Of a stretch of DNA of 63,049 nt, positions 22,544 through 30,721 are shown in pieces. This DNA comes from a virus. The notes beneath the pieces are model-generated. The model was given only the letters and a program-made list of their open reading frames with translations. It did not search any database and was not told the origin of the DNA. A program made the position numbers and the translations under genes. Each line of letters begins with the position of its first letter. The first letter of the stretch is position 1. Where the stretch lies: positions 1 through 63,049 of IMG/VR virus record IMGVR_UViG_3300027782_000082, one strand, 5' to 3'.

Positions 22544-23178
22544 TACTTTGTTCCTATCAACATGAATCGAGTGTAGCCGCTGCCTGCATCTGTTTTATAA
22601 GCGCCTGAATACACTATGTTGCCGAGTCCGGACTGTTGTTCAAACTCTTGTAAATCTTTGCTACATCTAATGTGTTCCTTGCACGAGAAGAAATCGTTGC
22701 CTTGTAACACAACTGTAGTTCCTGCTGGAATACGATCGAACCATCTATCGTATGTATCCTGATCAACATGTTCACAGCTGGTATTGATTACCACAGTGGG
22801 CGCATGATCGTAATGCCATTCATCCATGCTTGAAGTAAATGCTTTGAATCTCCATTGATTCATTTCATTTGCTTTGTTCATATGATCTGCTACAGGCTCA
22901 CATTCAGGATCAATGTCAATGCTACGTATGAACTTGATAGGAAATGCGGCAGAATCAAATAGCATCACAGACAGTGACCCGTACCATCCGCCGAAGATGT
23001 GTATCACTTGTGATTCAGATCCTTTAAGGATCACGTCATTGAGTTGATCAACAAGCCATGCTTTGCTTTCAATCTGACCTCGCCAGAAGCAATCTAGTAT
23101 GCGCTGTGTCTTATCTGGAAATTGCCTAAGTGTATCAGCAATCCACAGTATGCTTTCATTGCTGAAATGTTTGTTCAT
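22543..23178 (-). CDS. Class I SAM-dependent methyltransferase-like protein
   Basis: A 211-residue protein with a Rossmann-like core. VIHIFGGWYGSLSVMLFDS is a variant of motif I with Gly-rich loop. FIRSIDIDPECEPVADHMN is motif II with the acidic residue for the SAM ribose. TVVINTSCEHVDQDTYDRWF is motif IV. These fit class I methyltransferases. The acceptor is unknown. It overlaps the glycosyltransferase-like gene by 23 nt. Confidence 0.65.
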   Translation of the reverse strand: MNKHFSNESILWIADTLRQFPDKTQRILDCFWRGQIESKAWLVDQLNDVILKGSESQVIHIFGGWYGSLSVMLFDSAAFPIKFIRSIDIDPECEPVADHMNKANEMNQWRFKAFTSSMDEWHYDHAPTVVINTSCEHVDQDTYDRWFDRIPAGTTVVLQGNDFFSCKEHIRCSKDLQEFEQQSGLGNIVYSGAYKTDAGSGYTRFMLIGTK

Positions 23179-23842
23179 ATCGTTCTTTCAACCAGGCGTA
23201 ATCATTGATCATTTCAATTGTACTGTTGCTCAGTCCGTATTCTTTTCCTGCGTTGGCTCCAGCAAGTATTGCCCTACTATATTCACCGGTAGCAGTTGTG
23301 GTCCAGATGTTTAGTTTTTCTTCAGACACGGTGACACTACCATGTGATAGTTTTGCACATTCTCTAAAAGCGCCTCGCCAGGCAGTCCAGTTACTGGCAG
23401 CAAATCTGTTTTCGCATGCTACCCAATCAAGTGGCATAATGCAAGAAGAGATACCAGTGGTTACATCCACAGAGCCTACATGATCCAGAGTCAACTGCTT
23501 GGGCAACAGCTTGAGTCCGCCGTTACCGTATTTTAGTCCGTTGTAGGGATTGATACTGCTCCAAACAAATACACAATCAGATATTTCTTTATTGTTGTAT
23601 GGGTATGGCAGATAGATAGTATCAAACCATTCAGCAGTAAAGTTCCAATCATCGTGTATCCATGCATCGCCATCCACTACAAAGAAAGAGCTGGTAGAGC
23701 TTTGTTGTGCTGCCGCCTGATGTGCCTGTAGTATGCCTTTGACCCCGTGTATCCTTCTTGCACCAGGTGCAAATTTCAACAGGCGTTGCCAATTGACTTC
23801 TGCATCTGGTTCGTCATAACTGATAAAGAATATATCATACAT
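23156..23842 (-). CDS. Glycosyltransferase-like protein, copy 1 (228 aa)
   Basis: A 228-residue protein with a GT-A-like start: YDIFFISYDEPDAEVNW, ARRIHGVKGILQAHQAAAQQ, then FFVVDGDAWIHDDW with a DxD motif for metal/UDP-sugar binding. The next gene upstream (23842) encodes a longer protein with the same N-terminal pattern, so these are tandem duplicates. Similar proteins occur in marine T4-like phages. The transferred sugar and acceptor are unknown. Decoration of the virion or of the cluster product are both possible. Confidence 0.65.
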   Translation of the reverse strand: MYDIFFISYDEPDAEVNWQRLLKFAPGARRIHGVKGILQAHQAAAQQSSTSSFFVVDGDAWIHDDWNFTAEWFDTIYLPYPYNNKEISDCVFVWSSINPYNGLKYGNGGLKLLPKQLTLDHVGSVDVTTGISSCIMPLDWVACENRFAASNWTAWRGAFRECAKLSHGSVTVSEEKLNIWTTTATGEYSRAILAGANAGKEYGLSNSTIEMINDYAWLKERYEQTFQQ

Positions 23843-24816
23843 CAGAAGCCATCCACACCTTGTATGACTTGATCTTCTTTAATCATTGGTCCTAGTCTGT
23901 TGGGATTGATGTAGCTTTCTTTGAAGAATCTTGAACCATTCTCATCAAGCTCGGCAATTGACAAGTTTGCTTTGGTGCGTAGCTCTGTGCCAAGAAATTT
24001 AATATCATTCTTTAGTGTTTCAATATTCCATTGCCAACCTGTGGCTTTGCAGATTTCTTTGCCACCTGCAAAATCAGGTTGAACTGTATTGAACCAATGT
24101 TCATCGTGCCATTCAAAGTCACGCACATCAACGTAGTTGAATGTCTTATCAAACAATGTACGCATGGTACCAAGCCGTGCTCCATACATGGCCCATAGAC
24201 CGTTTTCGGCATCAGCACCAACACTCTGCCAGACCAAAAGTCTACGCAGATTCTTGGGATGCACACGCTGTCGCAGTTCGCCTACGCTGACAGGTATGCC
24301 GCCAGCTAGACACATCTTGACTCCTTCTCTGAATCCGGCACGGAAGGCTTGATATGCGCTGCCATTGTTGTATGTCCAGCAGTACACATTGTTCATCTGG
24401 TGGTAGTGTATATCCCAACAGAAGTCTACTTGTGCGCTGGCAGCTTCGGCGGCTTCGTGTGTTTTCATGCTCATCACCACACTCTTAGGCCAGAGTTTGA
24501 TACCGCCATTGCCATATATGAGCCCATTGACTGCATTCTTGCCTGCCCAGCTGATTACATCAGTGGGTCCAACTTTGCTCATGTCCAGTTCAATGTTGAA
24601 GAAGTCGTCCCATACCACATTGTCTGCATCTATGGTGATGAATCGTTCAGTGTCACTGAGTGCGGCAGCGGCTTTGTGACAAGCATCGCTCCCCTTGACT
24701 CCATGACTGCGTTTGGCCCATGGAGCCTTGGTCAAGAGATCGGCAAAATTTGCATCAGCATTGGGTTCATCGTAGCTGATAAACACGATGTCAAATTCAT
24801 TAATTGGAGTTAACAT
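23842..24816 (-). CDS. Glycosyltransferase-like protein, copy 2 (324 aa)
   Basis: A 324-residue paralogue of the 23156 protein. FDIVFISYDEPNADANFADL, AKRSHGVKGSDACHKAAAAL and RFITIDADNVVWDDFF (DxD) align with it without large gaps. The extra C-terminal 100 residues (FEWHDEHWFNTVQPDF...) are unique to this copy. The stop and the start of copy 1 overlap by 1 nt. Tandem duplication followed by divergence suggests two related acceptors. Confidence 0.65.
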   Translation of the reverse strand: MLTPINEFDIVFISYDEPNADANFADLLTKAPWAKRSHGVKGSDACHKAAAALSDTERFITIDADNVVWDDFFNIELDMSKVGPTDVISWAGKNAVNGLIYGNGGIKLWPKSVVMSMKTHEAAEAASAQVDFCWDIHYHQMNNVYCWTYNNGSAYQAFRAGFREGVKMCLAGGIPVSVGELRQRVHPKNLRRLLVWQSVGADAENGLWAMYGARLGTMRTLFDKTFNYVDVRDFEWHDEHWFNTVQPDFAGGKEICKATGWQWNIETLKNDIKFLGTELRTKANLSIAELDENGSRFFKESYINPNRLGPMIKEDQVIQGVDGF

Positions 24817-25813
24817 ACTCAGAGTCCTTCATGTATATCTTAATATACTGGTTACTTGTCAAAAAGTCAAGATTATCAAAGTCTAATCCTTTAAGATGTC
24901 CTGTGTCAATTCTGAATGACTTTTTGCTTGAAATCATATCAATTGGTATGTTGATATTGCCAATCAATGCATCTGGGTGCTCACGCTGTGTGATCCAAAT
25001 TTTAATGTTTGATTGGATGTTGTAGTTTGCTGGATCATTTATTGTGCTATCACATATCAGATGCTCACCGTGCATGCGGAAGTTAAGATGCGCATAGTCT
25101 TCTGACCGAGATGCAGGGATCACTCTTGTGCGATTGACACGTACCACTCGTTCAATTTGATTTTCTTGCCAAGTCCACGAGTAGGTACAGAAATTCTTAT
25201 GGCTAATGACTTCGATATCGTCAAGATTGCACTCGGCCAGCCAGTCTGCTTTTTCTTCCATCAACTCATCATTGGTAATGTCAAATTCAAATGAGTGTTT
25301 GGCCAACAGATATCCAGTGTTCTTATCTCTAATAAAGAACTTGATTGCCTGGCGCTGGCTGTGGGCAATCTGATCTTCATTGCCTTTTCTAAACATGTTG
25401 ATAAATGCATCGTGGTTTACAATCAATTCGCATTTCTTTTGATTCTTATAGAAGCTGAGTGCAAACTGGCTGGAGATATCATGTTCTGCCACATAATCAA
25501 TAAACTGTAGCTCATGCGTTTCGCCCAATAGGTTCCCCCATTCGGTGATATGCATCAATCTTTTTACTTCTTGCTCCGGGTCATACCCTATCAGATATTC
25601 TTTGATTGCAACATCGCCGCTGAGCAGTTCGATACACACATCTGATTCCGATACAATGAAGTTTCCTTCGTCGCTGTGAGAATTTGGTGCAATGCCTGTT
25701 ATTTTTCCTGTGACACTATCATACCATATGCTAAATTTTTCCACAGCATTCCTAGGGCGAAACAAAAAAGAAATATCTACATCGTCGGTCACAGGCTTAT
25801 TTTTTCTAGCCAT
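24800..25813 (-). CDS. Hypothetical protein (337 aa)
   Basis: A 337-residue protein between glycosyltransferase-like genes, overlapping both neighbours (17 and 25 nt). The N terminus is basic (MARKNKPVTDDVDISFLFRP). The rest is predicted beta-rich with alternating hydrophobic residues (KFSIWYDSVTGKITGIAPNS, NIQSNIKIWITQREHPDALI), more like a structural or binding protein than an enzyme. No family recognised and no catalytic motif visible. Confidence 0.6.
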   Translation of the reverse strand: MARKNKPVTDDVDISFLFRPRNAVEKFSIWYDSVTGKITGIAPNSHSDEGNFIVSESDVCIELLSGDVAIKEYLIGYDPEQEVKRLMHITEWGNLLGETHELQFIDYVAEHDISSQFALSFYKNQKKCELIVNHDAFINMFRKGNEDQIAHSQRQAIKFFIRDKNTGYLLAKHSFEFDITNDELMEEKADWLAECNLDDIEVISHKNFCTYSWTWQENQIERVVRVNRTRVIPASRSEDYAHLNFRMHGEHLICDSTINDPANYNIQSNIKIWITQREHPDALIGNINIPIDMISSKKSFRIDTGHLKGLDFDNLDFLTSNQYIKIYMKDSEYVNSN

Positions 25814-26613
25814 GCTTCAACCTTTGCTATATAGTCACCACTCAAATAAACTAGTCCTTGCTGTCTAAAATTTTCTACTCGTATGTGCGGAGTATCTTTG
25901 GTAACCCACCAGATATCAAGCCAGTTGTACCAATCTTTGCTGACCCAGTTGCTGTCTCGAGCAAAATCTCTTCTGCTAAAATTGCGATAGTTGAGTATGT
26001 CTGTTTTAGAACATTCATCGTCGTTTGTTTGGCATACAAAGCTAATGACATTGTCTAGTGTCAGTTCTTTCATTGCACCGTCGCTTATTTCTCTACCAAT
26101 GCTTTGCCAAGCAAGTGAGTATTCTTCAAGGGCTTTGAAAAATGATCTAGACATGTCGTCCTTGTTAAGGAACAGGCACTTGGTACTGATAATGGGCCAG
26201 CCATGCTTGGACATTGACTTTTGCGCATTCCATGTCAATGCCGTATCCACATTGTGCTCTCTAAAGTCTAACACACTCTTAGAGATGTATACTCCAGATG
26301 TCAAATTACGTGTAACAGCATTATGTATTGGAGTAAATGAAAAAAGATTTTCATCAAGGTACAGTATGCTATCTCCCTGTATCAAAGGCAGCGTTTTAGC
26401 CAGGAAGCTGACAGCATTGTCATTTTCTTCTCTTGCTTCATATATGTGATCAAATAGTTTTATGTTAACGCCAAGGTCTTTTGCTGAACCACTCAGCACT
26501 AGATTGATTGTGCAATCTTTATTCAGCAGTCTCAGCAGTCGCGTGTTGGCTTCAACTGCACGATATCGATCTTTGATGTTTTCTCCATTGATGACAAACG
26601 CAATGTTTAGCAT
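25789..26613 (-). CDS. Glycosyltransferase-like protein (274 aa)
   Basis: The chosen start at 26613 (MLNIAFVINGENIKDRY) overlaps the end of the upstream gene by 7 nt. An earlier ATG at 26637 would add eight unlikely Gly-rich residues. The protein has a GT-like beginning (INLVLSGSAKDLGVNIKLFD), then SILYLDENLFSFTPIHNAV, where the acidic LDEN occupies the place of the DxD. A tryptophan-rich C terminus follows (NWVSKDWYNWLDIWWVTKD). Assignment as a glycosyltransferase rests on context plus this pattern. Confidence 0.5.
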   Translation of the reverse strand: MLNIAFVINGENIKDRYRAVEANTRLLRLLNKDCTINLVLSGSAKDLGVNIKLFDHIYEAREENDNAVSFLAKTLPLIQGDSILYLDENLFSFTPIHNAVTRNLTSGVYISKSVLDFREHNVDTALTWNAQKSMSKHGWPIISTKCLFLNKDDMSRSFFKALEEYSLAWQSIGREISDGAMKELTLDNVISFVCQTNDDECSKTDILNYRNFSRRDFARDSNWVSKDWYNWLDIWWVTKDTPHIRVENFRQQGLVYLSGDYIAKVEAWLEKISL

Positions 26614-27518
26614 ACTGCCTCCATGGCCTTTTCCCAATGTCGCAACAGTCCTCGTTTGTTCATGAAGTGTACGTTTTCATCCTGTATCCTGACTGCAAGA
26701 TTTTTCCAGTTCTCATGACGATCGTTGCTTAGAAACAACCAACCATTTTTGTCTGCGGCGGCAAGATCATCTTTACCATCCATGTAACGCATTGGCTGGT
26801 TGGAAATACGAGATGCCCACTCTTCGCCTGTTTGTCCTGCAAGCAGATGGCAAGCAATACTTACAGCATAGTCGGTGCGGAATAAGGCTCCCGGAAACTT
26901 GTAGGTGAACTTGTAGAATTCATAGTTCTCTTTAACATGTTCCCACAGATCAAAGAATAGCTGTGCATGTTCATCTTGCTGCCAGTATACTGCTGTACTC
27001 CACCACATCTTGATGCCAAGAGGATGTAGGTGCTGTTCATAATGGTGAGGAGGAAGGCCGCGCAAGTCCATTGCTTCGCCAAACATCGCAACGCTGGAAT
27101 CAGTGCCAAAAATATGGTCGAGATTGTTGTTACCAATGATGTAGTCTACATCTATCAGCAGGCTTCGCTTGAAAGGAGTTTTGTGGAATACTGAATGCTT
27201 GTTGGTGTTAGAGAACTGAGCCTGGAATTGATTCCAAGGACTATCGTAGTGTGTACGAATATTCTTTTCGTGTGCAACATCTTCCACAATGATGTGATCA
27301 AATGCCCGCAGAACAAGATCTCTTGGCAAACTCTGTTGCATCCAATCCAGCGTGCCTTTATCGGTCATCAATGCCACCTGGTTATTCATCATGTGTTTCT
27401 TTGCACTTAATGCTGCCAATAAAGCCAAACGGATGTAGTCTATTTGCTCATTGTTGTAGGCAAACATGAGGATACCAGTATCCTCATGCGGCTGTGCTTG
27501 AGGATTCTGATTGGTCAT
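26607..27518 (-). CDS. Glycosyltransferase-like protein with DxD motif (303 aa)
   Basis: A 303-residue protein. GILMFAYNNEQIDYIRLALL, then KRSLLIDVDYIIGNNNLDHI, where DVD is the metal-binding DxD of GT-A enzymes, and FGEAMDLRGLPPHHY downstream. The layout matches nucleotide-sugar transferases common in T4-like phages. It is near the promoter-proximal end of the long minus-strand operon, just after the 136-residue gene (35-nt overlap). Confidence 0.68.
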   Translation of the reverse strand: MTNQNPQAQPHEDTGILMFAYNNEQIDYIRLALLAALSAKKHMMNNQVALMTDKGTLDWMQQSLPRDLVLRAFDHIIVEDVAHEKNIRTHYDSPWNQFQAQFSNTNKHSVFHKTPFKRSLLIDVDYIIGNNNLDHIFGTDSSVAMFGEAMDLRGLPPHHYEQHLHPLGIKMWWSTAVYWQQDEHAQLFFDLWEHVKENYEFYKFTYKFPGALFRTDYAVSIACHLLAGQTGEEWASRISNQPMRYMDGKDDLAAADKNGWLFLSNDRHENWKNLAVRIQDENVHFMNKRGLLRHWEKAMEAVC

Positions 27519-27894
27519 TGATTGTCTCTGTTTTTTCTACTTCTTGCGGAATGTCTACTATTTTTTCAATGGTTCTAGCACGTTTGATTTTTTCATTTTC
27601 AGCGTGTAGAAGATTCATTGCTTTGGCATGTCCATCAACCATTTTCCTGTGCAGTGATGGAATGTCTTTGACCAGTATTGGTTGATCGTTGGAATCGTTA
27701 AGAACGTATTGTTCTGTTCCGTTTCTAATGAGGTAATCTAACCAGAGTATTAGCTGTTCTGTTGAACGGAACATACCACCTGAATCGCTTACCAGCTGGA
27801 TTGCTTCAGCTCGTAAACGTATGTTCTTTTTATGGGTAGCAAGAGTTAGCCGGTAGTTGCTATACTCAATGGCTTCTTTGAGTCTTTGGTCCAT
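27484..27894 (-). CDS. Hypothetical protein, first gene of the minus-strand operon (136 aa)
   Basis: A 136-residue helical protein (MDQRLKEAIEYSNYRLTLAT, then FRSTEQLILWLDYLIRNGTE) with a polar Ser/Thr-rich tail. Similar small helical proteins occur in tail regions of T4-like phages, but I cannot assign one. A GATAAATA late-type box lies 30 nt upstream. This gene and the fifteen that follow downstream to 16692 therefore probably form one late transcription unit. Confidence 0.65.
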   Translation of the reverse strand: MDQRLKEAIEYSNYRLTLATHKKNIRLRAEAIQLVSDSGGMFRSTEQLILWLDYLIRNGTEQYVLNDSNDQPILVKDIPSLHRKMVDGHAKAMNLLHAENEKIKRARTIEKIVDIPQEVEKTETINDQSESSSTAA

Positions 27895-27923
27895 GTGTCC
27901 TCACGATGATTTATATACGCAGT

Positions 27924-27931
27924 TATTTATC
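27924..27931 (-). promoter_or_regulatory. Late-promoter-like box GATAAATA
   Basis: Read on the minus strand, a 7/8 match to TATAAATA ending 29 nt before the start at 27894. It would drive the accessory operon 27894 to 16692. Confidence 0.5.
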
Positions 27932-27954
27932 GCTACGTAATCACCAGGTGAGTA

Positions 27955-28968
27955 TCATGATCCTATAAATTCACCAATCAAGTTAAGTTCTGGCTCTGGG
28001 ATGATCAATGTGGTGCTGGGGCGCGAGTTATCAACTGGCTTGCGCCTACTGATAAAGCATCGGGTGGTTCCATTTACAACTTTTTCGCCAACTGCATTGT
28101 TTGTGTTGTCTAATACAACTCTGAATCGTACCACGTTTTTCGGAGTTCCAACCAGCTTGCTGTATATGCGCATGTAAAGTGGATCTCCATAGCCGCCATA
28201 ACCACCATAGCCTCCGTATCCGCCATAGCAGCCATATCCGCCATATCCGCCATATCCGCCATAGCATCCACCTGTTTGTATTGTTCCAACCAGCTGATAT
28301 GAATCACTGGTTAACTGTACAAAAGGCACATTGCCATTGGTATAATGTGCAACGCCGCTAATGCTTAATCCATTAACCCCGTATGATACAATGCCGGCCC
28401 TGTAGAACATGTATTGCCAGTCTCTATAGCCTTGCCCGGCGCCATTTCCTGCCATTTCAAAATCCATACGTATAGTGGATCCTGAATTGAAAAAGTGTCT
28501 AGCTTCATCGTAATTGGGAAAAATAGCATCAAATGTCAGCACGACTTGGTTGCGCCAATTGGTAGTGCGCGATGCTGTGCCAATTTGTAAAATAGATGCA
28601 CGTGCTGGACTCAGTGTGTTTGGCACTGTGAGCACATTGGTAGCATAATCATTGATAGCATTATAGTATGCTGTAAGGATCTTTTGATTCTCTGGCAACT
28701 GCCTGTCCAATTCAACATTGGCTAATCCTGTGTTTTCTACAGCAATGTTAAGACGATCAATCAACTGGTTGAAAGACTGCGCGGTGATTTTGTCACCTAC
28801 ATCTTTGTTTGTTGTGTTACCGCCGCCCCAGCCGTATTTCAATCGTGTTCGTACCGCTGGGTCCGTGCTGGGCCCTTGGTTACGAAAAAGATCCGCATAG
28901 ACCTTGTCTACTTTAAGTCTGGCGTCATCGTGTAACTGAGCCAGTATCTTGTCGCCTTTGAGCGCCAT
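27955..28968 (-). CDS. Virion structural protein with Gly-Tyr repeat (tail-fibre/adhesin candidate)
   Basis: A 337-residue protein. The N-terminal half looks like a virion protein (NTTNKDVGDKITAQSFNQLI, then TFDAIFPNYDEARHFFNSGS). Near residues 233-261 it has an unbroken run of Y-G-G units interrupted twice by Cys (about ten Tyr-Gly units). The C-terminal part is beta-rich (VRFRVVLDNTNNAVGEKVVN). Glycine-rich loops are a hallmark of T4-like tip adhesins that contact the receptor, so a receptor-binding role is plausible. It is 2 nt from the next tail gene. Confidence 0.65.
   Translation of the reverse strand: MALKGDKILAQLHDDARLKVDKVYADLFRNQGPSTDPAVRTRLKYGWGGGNTTNKDVGDKITAQSFNQLIDRLNIAVENTGLANVELDRQLPENQKILTAYYNAINDYATNVLTVPNTLSPARASILQIGTASRTTNWRNQVVLTFDAIFPNYDEARHFFNSGSTIRMDFEMAGNGAGQGYRDWQYMFYRAGIVSYGVNGLSISGVAHYTNGNVPFVQLTSDSYQLVGTIQTGGCYGGYGGYGGYGCYGGYGGYGGYGGYGDPLYMRIYSKLVGTPKNVVRFRVVLDNTNNAVGEKVVNGTTRCFISRRKPVDNSRPSTTLIIPEPELNLIGEFIGS
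28186..28272 (-). repeat. 9-bp coding repeat (Tyr-Gly-Gly)
   Basis: About nine tandem units of the 9-mer TATGGCGGA (minus strand), some with single changes, encode YGG/YGC. Such a short in-frame repeat can gain or lose units by slippage without a frameshift. Confidence 0.85.
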
Positions 28969-28970
28969 AG

Positions 28971-29999
28971 TTACCTAACTCCAATAGTTGCTTCAACCTT
29001 GCCTTCTCCAGATGAATCTTTGTTTCCTAATGCTCTACCAAATACAGCATCAGGATCATCACCTGTTTTCATTGAACGTGCAACGCCTGCAAGTTCGCTG
29101 GATACCAGCTTGTCACCTTTTTTAACTTCACCAATCACACGTACAGGTATACGACCTTTAAGTGCAACTGGTACTCTGGTTTCGTTTATGCCAATCCTAC
29201 TACCAATCAGCAATGCTGGATCAGTTGATACAACACCAAATATATCTGCATCTGCATCAGTTGTTACAACAGTTACTTCAGACTCGCCGCCAATCTTGAT
29301 CAGTGTGCCGGCCATGTAGTTCTTGTCACTGCGATACATTTCTGCCAAGTCAGCAAACTCTGCTTCAACAGCAATACCACGGAACTTGAAGCCTGTGCGA
29401 TTTGTCAGCTGTAGGCCTTTGCCAATCTGTGGGAATTCTGCTGTCAGTAGGCCAACAGTATCTTCTAGCTTTTCATCTGGATGTGGAGTATATGGTCCTT
29501 CTCCTGAGAAGATTGCCATCAGCTCGCCGCTCATGATGACTTTAATAGCATCATGCAGGATGGAATTCACGTCCTTGATGCGCACAAATTTAATTGTGGT
29601 TGCGCCGCTTGGAAAGCCAACTGGTTGATGCTTGGAACCATCCCAGATCCACAACTGCTTGATATCAGTCTGATACCAGAAGTCGCCTACCCTGCGGGTG
29701 TTTCCAGTTGGTTGGTTGATCTGCGCTACCAACTGTCCTAGTTCTTTCCAGTTGCCCTGTGAATCGTATACCGAAATACGATTGGTAACTGGATTAAACC
29801 ATAACTGTCCGGCGATAGGATTTCCAGGAGCTGACGCTGAACTAAAATGTTCCATCATGTGAACCAGGTCTTCAGCGACAATTTCACCGTATCCAGCAAA
29901 ATTCTTACCTAACAGCTTGATAGATGTACTAGTATCTAGGTCACCATCTGGAATGGTTACTAGTAATGTGCCATTGCTTTTGTTAATGTCGTAAGCCAT
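28971..29999 (-). CDS. Tail-fibre-like virion protein (342 aa)
   Basis: A 342-residue protein. The N-terminal module (INKSNGTLLVTIPDGDLDTS, then HFSSASAPGNPIAGQLWFNP and ISVYDSQGNWKEL) is typical of fibre or structural proteins of marine T4-like phages. The C-terminal half has a repeat-like FRGIAVEAEFADLAEMYRSD and YMAGTLIKIGGESEVTVV pattern, which resembles the region before fibre tip domains. No peptidase motif is visible. It probably forms or attaches a fibre. Confidence 0.72.
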   Translation of the reverse strand: MAYDINKSNGTLLVTIPDGDLDTSTSIKLLGKNFAGYGEIVAEDLVHMMEHFSSASAPGNPIAGQLWFNPVTNRISVYDSQGNWKELGQLVAQINQPTGNTRRVGDFWYQTDIKQLWIWDGSKHQPVGFPSGATTIKFVRIKDVNSILHDAIKVIMSGELMAIFSGEGPYTPHPDEKLEDTVGLLTAEFPQIGKGLQLTNRTGFKFRGIAVEAEFADLAEMYRSDKNYMAGTLIKIGGESEVTVVTTDADADIFGVVSTDPALLIGSRIGINETRVPVALKGRIPVRVIGEVKKGDKLVSSELAGVARSMKTGDDPDAVFGRALGNKDSSGEGKVEATIGVR

Positions 30000-30019
30000 A
30001 TGTTATTTCCTCGTTCTCT

Positions 30020-30027
30020 TATTTAAT
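30020..30027 (-). promoter_or_regulatory. Late-promoter-like box ATTAAATA
   Basis: On the minus strand, 20 nt before ATG 29999 and followed by a GAACGAGGAAA ribosome-binding region. Confidence 0.5.
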
Positions 30028-30665
30028 CAACCTGCACGTATACGCAAGGTGTATATAACTTGCAACAAGCGGTTAGCACTTTTTTGTACTGGGTGGAAGA
30101 TCACATGTGTGATCAACAACCCTGTACCCAGCGAACCAGATGCGCTTTTTATCTTTAGCCCTAGCTCGTCAAATACGAAAGAACCTTCCATATTTGTAGC
30201 AGTATCTTGTACATCTTGCGATGTGCCAGCTAGATTAAACGTAGTGTCACCTGTAATTGGCTCATCATAGTCAATGGTACAAGTTACTATCAAATCAGTG
30301 TAGTTCAAGCCATTTACGTGTGTTACGTTTGTCTTGTTTAGATTTGGGTCAGTGTTGTTGACAAAATCATCTTCGTCAACGACTTTGAAAAAAGTAGCAT
30401 TATAAAGCTGTTCGGCTTGCCCATTGACATTAGGAGGACGATAGCTAACAGCACCAGTGCTATCGATTACTGTTCCACCGTTGCCAAAATGCATTTCGGA
30501 TACAAAATACCCGGTTGTAAAGTTACCTGCCAACAGGTTAGCAATAGCAACGGAAATGTTTTCAAAGTTAACGGCATTGCGCTTGTTCACAAAGACTTCA
30601 CCAGAATCTGGATCCCAGATCTTAATGTGTCCTTCAACTAGCGCATCCAAAGTGTCTTTTATCAT
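30027..30665 (-). CDS. Virion structural protein, tail-fibre region (212 aa)
   Basis: A 212-residue protein beginning MIKDTLDALVEGHIKIWDPD, with NFENISVAIANLLAGN, MHFGNGGTVIDSTGAVSY and a beta-rich C terminus ending LLQVIYTLRIRAG. Its beta-rich composition, late-type promoter and position between the giant tail protein and fibre genes indicate a structural protein. No named family is certain. Confidence 0.65.
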   Translation of the reverse strand: MIKDTLDALVEGHIKIWDPDSGEVFVNKRNAVNFENISVAIANLLAGNFTTGYFVSEMHFGNGGTVIDSTGAVSYRPPNVNGQAEQLYNATFFKVVDEDDFVNNTDPNLNKTNVTHVNGLNYTDLIVTCTIDYDEPITGDTTFNLAGTSQDVQDTATNMEGSFVFDELGLKIKSASGSLGTGLLITHVIFHPVQKSANRLLQVIYTLRIRAG

Positions 30666-30683
30666 GCTAAATCCTCTATCTCA

Positions 30684-30691
30684 TATTTATG
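30684..30691 (-). promoter_or_regulatory. Late-promoter-like box CATAAATA
   Basis: On the minus strand, 18 nt before ATG 30665; 7/8 match to TATAAATA. Confidence 0.55.
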
Positions 30692-30721
30692 TGTTGATTA
30701 CCGTTGTACTTAATCATTTTT

